Assembly (NCBI GenBank): GCA_900550835.1
Contig: URTP01000015.1
Coordinates: 1 to 22,761 of the forward strand
Direction of reading: 5' to 3'
From: an uncultured Collinsella sp.
GTDB taxonomy: Bacteria; Actinomycetota; Coriobacteriia; Coriobacteriales; Coriobacteriaceae
DNA: 22,761 nucleotides
Every line of letters starts with the position of its first letter. The first letter of the stretch is position 1. Positions 7,287-15,634 of this stretch are shown in pieces. The notes beneath the pieces were generated by a model. The model saw only the letters and a program-made list of their open reading frames with translations. It had not been told where the DNA came from and made no database searches. The translations under genes and the position numbers were made by a program.

Positions 7287-8018
7287 ATGGAAAACAAGAA
7301 GAAAAAGCGCTACGGCATCATTGCCGCCCTGCTGCTGTTGGTGCTGGCCGCCGGCGTTGGCACCTATGCATGGCTGACGGCGACCCAAACCAAGGTGAAT
7401 GAGTTCACGGTTGGCAGCATCGACAAGCCTGAAGTGAAGCCCGACCCTGACCAGCCGAACAAGCCCGGCGACAAGCCCACGGACCCCTCAGTGGATGGTT
7501 ATCTGTTCGAGACCAAATGGACCGATAAATCCAAGATGATTCCCGGCACCACCATCAATAAGAACCCCAACGTCGGCATCGGCAAGGATTCCGATAGCTC
7601 CTATGTGTTCATCTATGTGAAGAACGCAATTGTGAAGACAGACGCCGAAAACGCCCTTGCCAAGACCCCGTACTTCACCCTTAATTCCAACTGGAAACCG
7701 GTTGCTACTGACCAGGTGAAGACCAACGGTAGCGAAGGCCAGTACGTGAGCGGTCTGTTCATGTATGCCGCTGATGGCACCAGCACTCCTGCAGAGCTTA
7801 CTCCCGCTGATGGCAAGGCTGCTTACACCGGTGAGCTGTTCAGCACCGTGCATATCCCGGCTGGCATGAACAACGCGGATGTCGTTAAAGATAAAAAGCC
7901 CGCTATGACAGTCTCCTGCTACATCTTCGGCGCTGATCAGAAGGGCGACAAGGCCGATGCGGCCACCAACGCCCTTGAGCAGGCCAAGGAATGGGCTAAG
8001 ACTCAGGCTCAGGCTTAA
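7287..8018 (+). CDS. SipW-dependent secreted subunit, TasA/camelysin-like (probable major subunit)
   Basis: This is a 243-residue protein starting at ATG 7287 after AAAGGAAG; a TTG at 7251 in frame has no such support. The N-terminus is basic (KKKKR), then hydrophobic, then GTYAWLTATQTKVNEFTVGS. That Ala-Trp-Leu-Thr and Asn-x-Phe-Thr-x-Gly pattern marks the SipW-cognate class of signal peptide. A Pro/Lys/Asp-rich spacer (47-69) precedes the body. The segment IPGTTINKNPNVGI resembles the PG-x-x-x-x-x-P-x-V strand seen in TasA and CalY-type proteins, followed by a serine-rich SSYVFIYVKN strand. It has no C-terminal anchor, so it would be released or polymerise. Being first after sipW, with a good ribosome site and a strong hairpin right behind the gene, it is the likely abundant subunit. 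Fibre formation is inferred from the family. Confidence 0.85.
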   Translation: MENKKKKRYGIIAALLLLVLAAGVGTYAWLTATQTKVNEFTVGSIDKPEVKPDPDQPNKPGDKPTDPSVDGYLFETKWTDKSKMIPGTTINKNPNVGIGKDSDSSYVFIYVKNAIVKTDAENALAKTPYFTLNSNWKPVATDQVKTNGSEGQYVSGLFMYAADGTSTPAELTPADGKAAYTGELFSTVHIPAGMNNADVVKDKKPAMTVSCYIFGADQKGDKADAATNALEQAKEWAKTQAQA

Positions 8019-8030
8019 TCCCTCCCCACC

Positions 8031-8075
8031 GAGATCCCGGCCCGCTCCCCATCCCCATTTTCGGGCCGGGATCTC
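8031..8075 (+). terminator. Intra-operon hairpin after the major subunit gene
   Basis: A perfect 14-bp G+C-rich stem (GAGATCCCGGCCCG at 8031-8044 with its complement at 8062-8075) and a 17-nt loop sit 12 bp after the first subunit's stop. Only a short T run (CCCCTTTAATC) follows. It may be a partial terminator or an mRNA-protecting hairpin that raises the first subunit relative to the next genes. Confidence 0.75.
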
Positions 8076-8107
8076 GGCTCCCCTTTAATCGACGATTGGC
8101 GAACGTA

Positions 8108-8755
8108 ATGCTCAACAATCTTTCCGACAATCAGAAACGCACCTTGGCGCTTGCCGCGATGGCGCTGTTGGCCCTGGCGTGCCTGTGCGGCACGCTGGCT
8201 TTTACCGTTGATATGGTTCCGGCGAACAACGTTCTATCGTTTGGCAGCGTGAAGGTACGAGTCTGCGAATACACCCTCAACGAGCAGGGCGAGGAGATTC
8301 CGTTTGAGCCCAACGAGCACGGGGACTATCCCGACACCAAGGCCGGGGGTTCTGACATCAGCCGCATTGTGCGCGTGGAGAACGTCGGCACGCAGCCTGA
8401 GTACGTTCGCGCGCGTCTGCACATGACGTCGGTGGCGCCCGACGGTTCGAGCGCGGATGCTTCGGGCAGCGTTGCGTTTCATGTGAACGCGGGCGAGGGG
8501 TCCCCGTGGATCGATGGCGGCGATGGGTGGTACTACTACCGCGGATTGGCCGGGCGTGGCGGCACGCTCGACCCCGGCGCCATGACGGAAAGCCTCATGG
8601 ACTCGCTGCGCTTTGTGGGCGACTACCACGATGCCGCGCGCGGCGGCTCATTCAAGCTCGATATCGATGTTCAGGCCGTGCAGGCCAAAAACCAGCAGGC
8701 AAGCGACACCGCCCTCGACGTACTTGACGTCGAGGGTTGGCCGGAGGCGAACTAG
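8108..8755 (+). CDS. Second secreted TasA-like subunit (minor)
   Basis: A 215-residue protein if it starts at ATG 8108; a TTG at 8096 would add four residues. Neither start has a good ribosome site, so low expression is likely. A hydrophobic helix (about 12-32) ends in CGTLAFTVDMVPANNVLSFGSV. This is a divergent form of the SipW-type signal, with the Asn-x-x-x-Phe-Gly-Ser-Val spacing kept but Trp lost. The body has VENVGTQPEYVRARL, DGWYYYRG, LDPGAMTESLM and LDIDVQAVQA. Each has a counterpart in the subunit at 14214 (VKNTGSAPAYLRVAV, DGYYYWTS, MDKTDVLI, VVDISTQAIQS), so the two are paralogues. No C-terminal anchor is present. It is followed by the giant protein after only three bases. The role is probably a minor fibre or adaptor subunit. 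Confidence 0.8.
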   Translation: MLNNLSDNQKRTLALAAMALLALACLCGTLAFTVDMVPANNVLSFGSVKVRVCEYTLNEQGEEIPFEPNEHGDYPDTKAGGSDISRIVRVENVGTQPEYVRARLHMTSVAPDGSSADASGSVAFHVNAGEGSPWIDGGDGWYYYRGLAGRGGTLDPGAMTESLMDSLRFVGDYHDAARGGSFKLDIDVQAVQAKNQQASDTALDVLDVEGWPEAN

Positions 8756-8758
8756 CCT

Positions 8759-11700
8759 ATGAAGATCAAGAACATAAACCGGGGCATGCTTAGCAGGCTG
8801 GTTGCCGTCGCAGCGATTGCCCTTTGCTGCGTTATGGCGCTGCCAACGGTGGTGCATGCCGAGGATGTGCCCGAGAACAAAAACGAATTCCACATCAAAA
8901 ACGAGGCTGACTTTTTGTCGTGTGTGGCACTGTCGCGCGAGCGCGATACGTCCGGCTGGTACGTTTATCTCGATAACGACATTGAGCTCGACAGCGACGA
9001 CATGAAAGCCATCGTTGCAAACACCGTTAAGCATCTGTCGTTTGGCAACAAGGAGCATCCGTTTAAGGGCGTGTTCGATGGTCAAAACCACACCGTTGAG
9101 GGCCTGAACTACGATAAAGACGCTTTTGACCCCGAGCGCGATACGGGATTTTTTGCCGAGACCAACGGTGCCACCATCAAAAACTTCCTGGTCAAGGACG
9201 CCAACGTGTGGGCGGACTTCCGCGGTGGCATTATCGTGGGCAAGGCCGTCAATACGCGCTTCGAAAACGTTATGGTCATGGAGAGCACGCTGCACGTGAC
9301 CTGCGCCAACAATGCTCTCAACCTCATTACCAACGCAGGCTTTGAGGGCGGTCTCATCGCCGGCGAGCTCGACGGCTGCACCCTCTACAACTGCGAGGTC
9401 CGTGGCGGCCGTGCCGTCAACAATACGACCTCGGGCGTGCAGGCGCTCGGCGGTGAGGGTCTGTATATGGCGGCGTTTGCCGGCTACGTTAAGAACTCGA
9501 CTATCGAGTACTGTCGCGTTACGCCTACGCGCAAAGACGATGGCTCGATTGGCATGACCGACGTCACCAATAAGTACGACGTGGCCATTGGCGCCCTGGG
9601 CGGCAACAACGTATACGCCTCGGGTTTTGTGGGCTGCATGGCGGGCGAGGCCAAGATTATAGACTGCTTCTCGACGGCGCAGTGCTACAGCTATGCCGCG
9701 TCATATGTGGGCGTCGTCGCCGTGACGCGTGCGTGGACGGGTGGCTTGGCGGGTCGTATTCTAACCGAAAAGGGCAACGAGCTCGTTCGAAGCCATTTTG
9801 CGGGTGACTTGAGCTCGCGTCAGTACAATCCCATCGCCGTGATTCCCATCATTCAAAACGATGTGAACCTGGGCGGTATTGCCGCGCGTGCCAACAAGGA
9901 TGATGCCACGGTCACCGAGTGCTACTTTAAGCCGAGCGTGAGCCTTTCTGGCAACAGCCAGGGCAACCCTGCTAAAAAGAAAATCCCCTCGTTTGGCGGC
10001 GATAGCACCACCAAGGGTGATGGCTATGGTCCATGGGATGACGAGCGCTACACCACGCGCGAGCTGTGGGAAGAGCACGACTACGACTTCTGTGCTGGCA
10101 CCATGCGCTCGACTGCCAATAACGATTATCTGGGCGGCGACCATGCAAACGAATGGGCGATGGATTACAAGCTGAATATCCCCGTGCATGGCCAAAGCGT
10201 TAAGGCGACGATCGATTTTCCCGGTGCGGGTACCGCGACAATTACGGCAACCAAACTCGGTATTGATCAGGCGACCTCGGGTCCGTATGCCTTTGCCGTG
10301 AGCGCCGTGCTGGCGGGAACGGCTCAGGGCTTGGCCCAGGGCGATACATCGGTAACGTTTAAGCAGGATACCTCCGCAAAGCCTGATGGCCTGACCAAGG
10401 AGAACGGCGGCTACCGTTTTATGGGCTGGTTCCGCGAGCCCGGGGTTAAAGTGAACCGCATCGATCATGACAACAGCTGGTTTAACGGCAAGACCGATGA
10501 CGCTGCGGTGGCTGCCGGCAAGCAGGTCCAGAAGAGCGAGGCGCACGAGAAAACGTCAACCTATACCGCCGATAATGCCAAGGGGGCCGACGGTTTTAAG
10601 GGCAACGACCTGTTTATCGCTTCGTACGAGGCGCAGGTGCTGTTCTATAACGTTAAGGGCGAGACGCTTGATTGTAAGAGTGGCGCCGCGCACGACAAGT
10701 CGACGGATTGGTATCGCTATGGTGTCGGTTTAAAGCCGGCTGCCCCTGCGGACCGCGGTACTCTGTCTGCCAGTGCCACCTTTATCGGCTGGACGACGCA
10801 GCCGAGTGGCGAGGCCGGGATGCATGGCGGTTACGCGGCCATCACCTCGCCTGAGCTTGCCGAGCTAAAAAACGCCGGTGCGTTCTATCCTGCCGGCACC
10901 GAGATCACTGTGCTTGGTCCTACCGATTTTTATCCGGTGTACACCGACTATGTGTCGAACATCATGACGGTGTTTGAGGGCAATGAGCAGGATGCAACCG
11001 ACGATCAGACTCGGCGCGACGGTGTGGGCAAAACTGACGTTAAGGTTGAGACTGCAGAAGATGGCACAAGCGCGTATACCGTACAGGTGCTCGACGTATC
11101 CGGTAAAGCTATATCCGAGGAGGGCCAGCTGCCCGACGGCTATCGTTTCCTGGGTTGGTATGAAAACAAGGGGACCGAGGATGCCCCGCTTGAGGTGCGC
11201 GTAAGCCGCGATCCCATCTATACGCTCCCCGCCGATGTCGATTTAACCGCGCCGCATACCTACATCGCCCGCTTTGAGTACCGAGTGGATTATTACGTTC
11301 GGGCTTATACCAACCATGAGTTTACGGACAGCAAGCTACTTTGTTCCGTTTGGAATCGCTATCAAACACCCTTTGAGGAAAACGTCGGTAGTACCTTCGT
11401 GCGTGAAAACGTCGTCCACTGGGGCCCGGAGCATGTTGACCACGGTATAAAGGATAGTTATGAAACGTGTGGCACGCGCTTCACGAAGGAAACCCTTGTC
11501 GTGAGTCCCCTTAACGCGTACTCGCACAACGTTAAAAATGATACGGGAGCCGATACTCTAAAAAACCTCTATGCCGATACCGATTTTCCAGGCGCTGCAA
11601 CGCTAAGCGATACTTGGACTTCGGCTTCGCTGAACGTAACGGTCAAACCGGTGAATGATCGCTATCGCCTGAATTTCTGGACGCTTGAGCGCGATGGTGA

Positions 11701-14221
11701 ATATTGGACATATGTGAAAAATCCCATCGAGAGCATGGTGCGTACAGATAAGAAGTACTACGTTCGCGCGATGATTACCACGGACGTTAATTTCTACAAC
11801 AAGGGCGATAATGTCGTGAGGACTGCCACGCGGCGCTATGAGAGTAACTTGCTGCAGACCAAGGTGAACGGGGCGGATCCGACGTTCACGTATTACTACC
11901 CGCATGTTAATAAGTCGGTTAAAGTGGCCGAAAAGCCAGAAGATGGTGAGAAGGGATCGTATGAGAGCCCCCTGACCCTCGAAGCTTCCCCGACCGATGC
12001 CGACATGGCCGTGCCGGGCTATAAGTTCCTGGGCTGGATTTCGACCGCCGAGGTCCAGAAGGGTTCTGACGTCTGGAAGTATATCTACGATGTCGAGGGC
12101 GATTCCTTCACCACTTCTGACCCGGATAAGGCCGAACCGTATCTGGTGAAATCAGATTTTAAGGTCACCCAGTGGCAGGATGCCTATCCGGTGTACGCGA
12201 AGTACGATGTTAGGTACACCACCAACCTGTATCGCGCCGGTTTTAAGGGCACGGACAAGGTCAATGTGCCTAGGTACGACATCGATCCCGTTATCAACGC
12301 GGACACCGACCCTGCTACGGCAACGGTGACCCCTGACGTCACGACTCCGGTTTATAAAGCAGGCGGTGAGCTGTATAAGTTGCAGAAGGTTGAGATCGAG
12401 CTTCCGAATGGCGAAGTTGAAGAGATCGAACCTAACGGCGATAACTCGTATTCCCATCAGGTGGAACCCGGCGGGGCCTATACATTTGTGGCGTACTATT
12501 CGCCGTTGGCGGTCGTGTACCATCTCAATGCCAAAGATGTTGACGGCAAAGTTGCTCAGCAAGGCGATATGCTCGGCAACCTTGATGGCGGCATCCCGAA
12601 GCCCACTTATGACGTCAGCGCTATCGATAGGGATACAGGAGGTGCGTTCAACGCCTTCGTGGGCTGGACGGAAGCCAAGCCGGCACCTGGCAAGGGCTAT
12701 GTCGCTTGGTCGGAGGGTATCCGCATGGTGAGTGCTTCTACCGTGGTCAGGGCCCCCATGGAGCTGTACCCGGTCTACCGTCCCAGCCTGGTTACCGTTC
12801 AATCGAACATCGACTCAAATCTCGCGAATCCTGCTCTTGTCCGCGGTCTCGGCCGTACTGATTCCGGCGACCAGATTTCTCTTGAGGTCAAGGCTGTCAA
12901 GGAGGTTGTGGGCATTGACGGCACCAAGTACGACTTTGTCGGCTGGTCGCGCGACTACGAACCCGATGGCAAATACACCCTGTTGACCGATGACGAGAAG
13001 TATCCCCTCGAGGGCAGCGAGCCCTTTGAGAGCGTGACCTACACCGCGGTGTACAAGATCGCGCCGTATAAGGTTCGCTATCACGGTGTCGACGGGTCGG
13101 TCGTCTTTACGGCGACGGTCGACTCGGACGGCGAGCGCGCGACGGGCGCCGGCTTTGTCCATAACGTCGATGTTCCCAAGGTGGATGAGAGCGGCAACCC
13201 GGTCTATGACAACGACGGCAATCCCGAGATGGAGAAAAAGTCCGTGGCATACGACCCGGACGCCCACTCCAAGATCGTCGCGCTGCTCGATGAACGGGCG
13301 GCCAGCGGTGACGTGCGCGAACTCTTCCTGGAGTGGCGATATGTGCCTGACGGTGGCGCTGCGAAGTCTTGGGATGAGTTTAAGGACGAGCCGGTTAAGG
13401 GCGACATGGACCTGTATCCCGTGACGTATCGCGTGGTCGCCAAGGATACATCCGACCCCGAGAACCACGTAACCATGACCACCGCGCAGCTTAAATGGCT
13501 GCTCGATCCCAACGCCGCCAACACAGTCGACAATAGCGCCGACAAAGCACCCTTTAAGGTCTGCTTTGCTGAGCCGTTTATGGGGACGCAGCTGACTGTT
13601 ACCGTTAAGCGGGCGAGCTACGGTCCTGATGCGTCCATGACGGAGGAACCCGTTAACGACCAGTATGTCTCGCTCTACAGCTTGGGCTCGGGTAACGGTT
13701 CGTTCGACTTGGCCAACCGCCTGGGGTCCAAGAAGACGGGCGAAGGCAAGCAAGGCGACGGCAATGCCGTGTTCGACTTCGCCAAGACCCATGCGCTGAC
13801 GATCGTCAAAAAGACCACCGATGCCAGCGCCATGGGACAAACGTTCCGCTTTAAGGTGGCACGCAAGGCGTCGGAGGATTCTCCTGCCGAGACGCGCATG
13901 GTCGAGGTGAAAGTTAGCGAGAGGCGCGACGAAGACGGCGAGACCTGGTATGTCGGCAGCGTGCAATTTGCCGCGCCGACGGGCATCTATACCGTCGAGG
14001 AAGACACGAATTGGGCATGGCGCTACGAGGGCGAGCTGAGCACGCCGGGCAAGGCGCCCGGTAAATCTGCCGAGCTGACGATTTCGTCTGCTTCGAGCGC
14101 GGGCGATGCGGTGGTGACGTGCGTCAACACGCGCGCGAAGGACAAATGGGTCGATGGCGGCTCGCGTGCCAAGAATGTTTGGGAAAACGGCACGCTGAGG
14201 AGGGAGGACAAGGATGACTAA
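8759..14221 (+). CDS. Giant secreted multi-repeat adhesin-like protein
   Basis: This is a 1820-residue protein starting at ATG 8759, with GGAGG twelve bases upstream. It has a Sec signal peptide cut near VHA-E (34/35). Residues about 45-420 show short glycine-rich strands with recurring GG, FDGQNHTVEGLN and GGLIAGELDGC patterns, like GLUG-type or beta-helix surface domains. Residues about 480-1560 hold repeated segments ending in F-x-GW (near 555, 677, 799, 1091, 1301 and 1394, with a variant LEW near 1523). These resemble the InlB B-repeat/Listeria-Bacteroides repeat family (Flg_new). Residues about 1678-1800 look like a SpaA/Cna-B-type domain (LTIVKKTTD, TGIYTVEED, VTCVNT). The end is hydrophilic: no LPXTG-like motif and no membrane helix, so it must be held by partners. 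It overlaps the next gene by 8 bp. The role is probably host or matrix attachment as tip or shaft of the SipW-dependent structure (inference). Confidence 0.88.
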   Translation: MKIKNINRGMLSRLVAVAAIALCCVMALPTVVHAEDVPENKNEFHIKNEADFLSCVALSRERDTSGWYVYLDNDIELDSDDMKAIVANTVKHLSFGNKEHPFKGVFDGQNHTVEGLNYDKDAFDPERDTGFFAETNGATIKNFLVKDANVWADFRGGIIVGKAVNTRFENVMVMESTLHVTCANNALNLITNAGFEGGLIAGELDGCTLYNCEVRGGRAVNNTTSGVQALGGEGLYMAAFAGYVKNSTIEYCRVTPTRKDDGSIGMTDVTNKYDVAIGALGGNNVYASGFVGCMAGEAKIIDCFSTAQCYSYAASYVGVVAVTRAWTGGLAGRILTEKGNELVRSHFAGDLSSRQYNPIAVIPIIQNDVNLGGIAARANKDDATVTECYFKPSVSLSGNSQGNPAKKKIPSFGGDSTTKGDGYGPWDDERYTTRELWEEHDYDFCAGTMRSTANNDYLGGDHANEWAMDYKLNIPVHGQSVKATIDFPGAGTATITATKLGIDQATSGPYAFAVSAVLAGTAQGLAQGDTSVTFKQDTSAKPDGLTKENGGYRFMGWFREPGVKVNRIDHDNSWFNGKTDDAAVAAGKQVQKSEAHEKTSTYTADNAKGADGFKGNDLFIASYEAQVLFYNVKGETLDCKSGAAHDKSTDWYRYGVGLKPAAPADRGTLSASATFIGWTTQPSGEAGMHGGYAAITSPELAELKNAGAFYPAGTEITVLGPTDFYPVYTDYVSNIMTVFEGNEQDATDDQTRRDGVGKTDVKVETAEDGTSAYTVQVLDVSGKAISEEGQLPDGYRFLGWYENKGTEDAPLEVRVSRDPIYTLPADVDLTAPHTYIARFEYRVDYYVRAYTNHEFTDSKLLCSVWNRYQTPFEENVGSTFVRENVVHWGPEHVDHGIKDSYETCGTRFTKETLVVSPLNAYSHNVKNDTGADTLKNLYADTDFPGAATLSDTWTSASLNVTVKPVNDRYRLNFWTLERDGEYWTYVKNPIESMVRTDKKYYVRAMITTDVNFYNKGDNVVRTATRRYESNLLQTKVNGADPTFTYYYPHVNKSVKVAEKPEDGEKGSYESPLTLEASPTDADMAVPGYKFLGWISTAEVQKGSDVWKYIYDVEGDSFTTSDPDKAEPYLVKSDFKVTQWQDAYPVYAKYDVRYTTNLYRAGFKGTDKVNVPRYDIDPVINADTDPATATVTPDVTTPVYKAGGELYKLQKVEIELPNGEVEEIEPNGDNSYSHQVEPGGAYTFVAYYSPLAVVYHLNAKDVDGKVAQQGDMLGNLDGGIPKPTYDVSAIDRDTGGAFNAFVGWTEAKPAPGKGYVAWSEGIRMVSASTVVRAPMELYPVYRPSLVTVQSNIDSNLANPALVRGLGRTDSGDQISLEVKAVKEVVGIDGTKYDFVGWSRDYEPDGKYTLLTDDEKYPLEGSEPFESVTYTAVYKIAPYKVRYHGVDGSVVFTATVDSDGERATGAGFVHNVDVPKVDESGNPVYDNDGNPEMEKKSVAYDPDAHSKIVALLDERAASGDVRELFLEWRYVPDGGAAKSWDEFKDEPVKGDMDLYPVTYRVVAKDTSDPENHVTMTTAQLKWLLDPNAANTVDNSADKAPFKVCFAEPFMGTQLTVTVKRASYGPDASMTEEPVNDQYVSLYSLGSGNGSFDLANRLGSKKTGEGKQGDGNAVFDFAKTHALTIVKKTTDASAMGQTFRFKVARKASEDSPAETRMVEVKVSERRDEDGETWYVGSVQFAAPTGIYTVEEDTNWAWRYEGELSTPGKAPGKSAELTISSASSAGDAVVTCVNTRAKDKWVDGGSRAKNVWENGTLRREDKDD

Positions 14222-14783
14222 GCGCAAGCGGATCGTTGCCCTCCTTGTCGGCGTCCTCCTTTTGGCCGGCGTCGTCGGCACCTTTGCGTGGCTTTCGGTT
14301 ACGGGCGTGCTGGTCAACGAGTTTGGCTTTGGCTCGGTGGCGCCTTCGGTGGACGAGACGCGCAAGGACAACGTGAAAAGGGATGTCTCGGTAAAAAACA
14401 CGGGCTCGGCTCCGGCATACCTGCGTGTCGCGGTGGATATCTACTGGCAGGATAAGGATGGCGCGCGCCTGTGGGATGAGCCGGTTGCCGGCACCGACTA
14501 CACCATTGAGTGGGGCAGTGTGTCCAAGGCATCTGCTTCCAACACCGCCTCATCTTGGGTTGTCGCGTCCGACGGATACTACTACTGGACGTCTCCCGTT
14601 GCACCGATGGACAAAACCGATGTGCTCATCAAGAGCGTGACTGAGCAGAAGGCAGATGGGAAGAACCTGGTCGTTGACATTTCGACCCAGGCAATTCAAT
14701 CCACGTCCGACGATGCAGTTGCAGAGACATGGGGCTGTACAGTCAAGGATGGCGTGCTGGTGCCGCCGCATGGAGGTGCGTAA
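14214..14783 (+). CDS. SipW-dependent TasA-like secreted subunit
   Basis: This is a 189-residue protein whose ATG lies inside the last codons of the giant gene (8-bp overlap), with a GGAGGGAGG ribosome site, so translation is coupled. The N-terminus MTKRKRIVALLVGVLLL leads into VVGTFAWLSVTGVLVNEFGF, a textbook SipW-type signal (AWL followed by Asn-x-Phe). After cleavage come a VKNTGSAPAYLRVAV strand, a DGYYYWTSPV motif (120-129), a K-T-D-V-L-I segment and VVDISTQAIQ near the end. This order is shared with the 8108 subunit and fits the alternate-signal exported family described in clostridia (TIGR04090/CPF_0494 type, from memory). No anchor is present. It is probably a fibre or adaptor subunit linking the giant protein to the anchor encoded next. 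Confidence 0.86.
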   Translation: MTKRKRIVALLVGVLLLAGVVGTFAWLSVTGVLVNEFGFGSVAPSVDETRKDNVKRDVSVKNTGSAPAYLRVAVDIYWQDKDGARLWDEPVAGTDYTIEWGSVSKASASNTASSWVVASDGYYYWTSPVAPMDKTDVLIKSVTEQKADGKNLVVDISTQAIQSTSDDAVAETWGCTVKDGVLVPPHGGA

Positions 14784-14785
14784 GT

Positions 14786-15484
14786 ATGGCCTCTCCGATT
14801 CGTAAAGACGTTGCGTGTTTCTTGCATTGCGTGATGGCGGCAATCGTCTGCCTTATCGCGCTCGCCGTTCCTGCACGTGCGTTTGCTGACACTCCCACGA
14901 TTGCTTATAACGGAAATGCACGCCAGCTAACGGTATCGGGAGCGACGGACTCCTCGGGGGAGCCCGATCTGTTTTTGGCCTTTAAAGATCTGATGCCTGG
15001 CGATGTGCGTGATCAGCAGATAGAGATTCGTGCCACGGGCGTAAAGTCCCAGGTGCGCGTGTTTGTGCGTGCCGTTGTCGATCACGAGACGGCACGCCTG
15101 CTGTCGCCCATTACCCTAACGGCGTCGGCGGGCGATGGCTCTGCAGGTTGGCTCCAGACAGGAACACCGGGCAGCGTGTTCGCTTATCCCACGCAAATCG
15201 CCACGTTTACGAGCGATGGCAGCACGGTGCTTAATTTGCAGCTAAACGTTCCGACATCGGTGGGCAACGAGGTTGCCGACGCAAACAAGACCATTCGCTG
15301 GGAAATCACCGCCGAGGACGATGGCGAGAAGATCCCCATGCAGTCTGCTGGCAGCAAGAAGCCCGGTTTGCTTGGTCTGGTGGCAACAGGCGACAACACG
15401 CTCACGTTGCTTTTGGTGTTGCTGACACTTGCAATCATCGCATTTATAGCCGCGCTTCTTTTGTCCCGGAGGGATAAGCGCTAG
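14786..15484 (+). CDS. Membrane/wall-anchored base subunit of the SipW operon, LVATG sorting-like tail
   Basis: This is a 232-residue protein. ATG 14786 follows the upstream TAA by two bases, with GGAGGTG upstream; an in-frame ATG at 14729 lies inside the previous gene and is less likely. The signal peptide is conventional and should be cut at ARAFA-D, so this member does not look SipW-dependent. The body has DLFLAFKDLMPGDVRDQQIEI, an all-beta stretch with VRVFVRAVV and NVPTSVGNEVADANKTIRW. I recognise this pattern from last-gene products of SipW operons in Gram-positive bacteria. The C-terminus has GLVATGD, an approximately 24-residue hydrophobic helix and SRRDKR. That is a sorting-signal layout with Val in place of Pro, or else a plain membrane anchor. 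It is probably the base that holds the secreted subunits to the cell. Confidence 0.82.
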   Translation: MASPIRKDVACFLHCVMAAIVCLIALAVPARAFADTPTIAYNGNARQLTVSGATDSSGEPDLFLAFKDLMPGDVRDQQIEIRATGVKSQVRVFVRAVVDHETARLLSPITLTASAGDGSAGWLQTGTPGSVFAYPTQIATFTSDGSTVLNLQLNVPTSVGNEVADANKTIRWEITAEDDGEKIPMQSAGSKKPGLLGLVATGDNTLTLLLVLLTLAIIAFIAALLLSRRDKR

Positions 15485-15503
15485 GTTCATCTTCTAAATG
15501 AAA

Positions 15504-15630
15504 CGCCCTCCCGGGCGGCGGGCACGAAGTTCCCTGCTCTACAGTCCTGCGCAAGACGAAGGCCACATTAAGTGGCCTTCTTTGCGTGCGGAACTCGCGA
15601 TGAACTTCGTGCCCGCCGCCCGGGAGGGTG
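15504..15630 (+). other. 3'-UTR structured element, copy 1 (long arms, conserved core)
   Basis: It starts 19 bp after the anchor gene's stop codon, in the same orientation. The arms at 15506-15532 and 15602-15628 are perfect 27-nt complements. The core between them contains a terminator-like stem (15558-15580) with conserved single-stranded-looking sides: CCTGCTC and ACAGTCCTGCGCAAGAC to the left, and a 21-nt segment at 15581-15601 to the right. A second copy occurs in opposite orientation at 16036-16172. The core is almost identical, while the arms and the central stem differ in ways that keep base pairing. It is probably an RNA structure ending the transcript; the function is unknown. Confidence 0.85.
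15558..15583 (+). terminator. Terminator hairpin inside element copy 1
   Basis: A 9-bp stem GAAGGCCAC / GTGGCCTTC with loop ATTAA is followed by TTT. It is the likely transcription stop of the SipW operon, 74 bp after its last stop codon. Confidence 0.7.
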
Positions 15631-15634
15631 TCTC

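Noticed and set aside
12815..14401. A 528-residue minus-strand open frame opposite the end of the giant protein gene
   Set aside because: It crosses the boundary of two coupled plus-strand genes and shows no motif or ribosome site.
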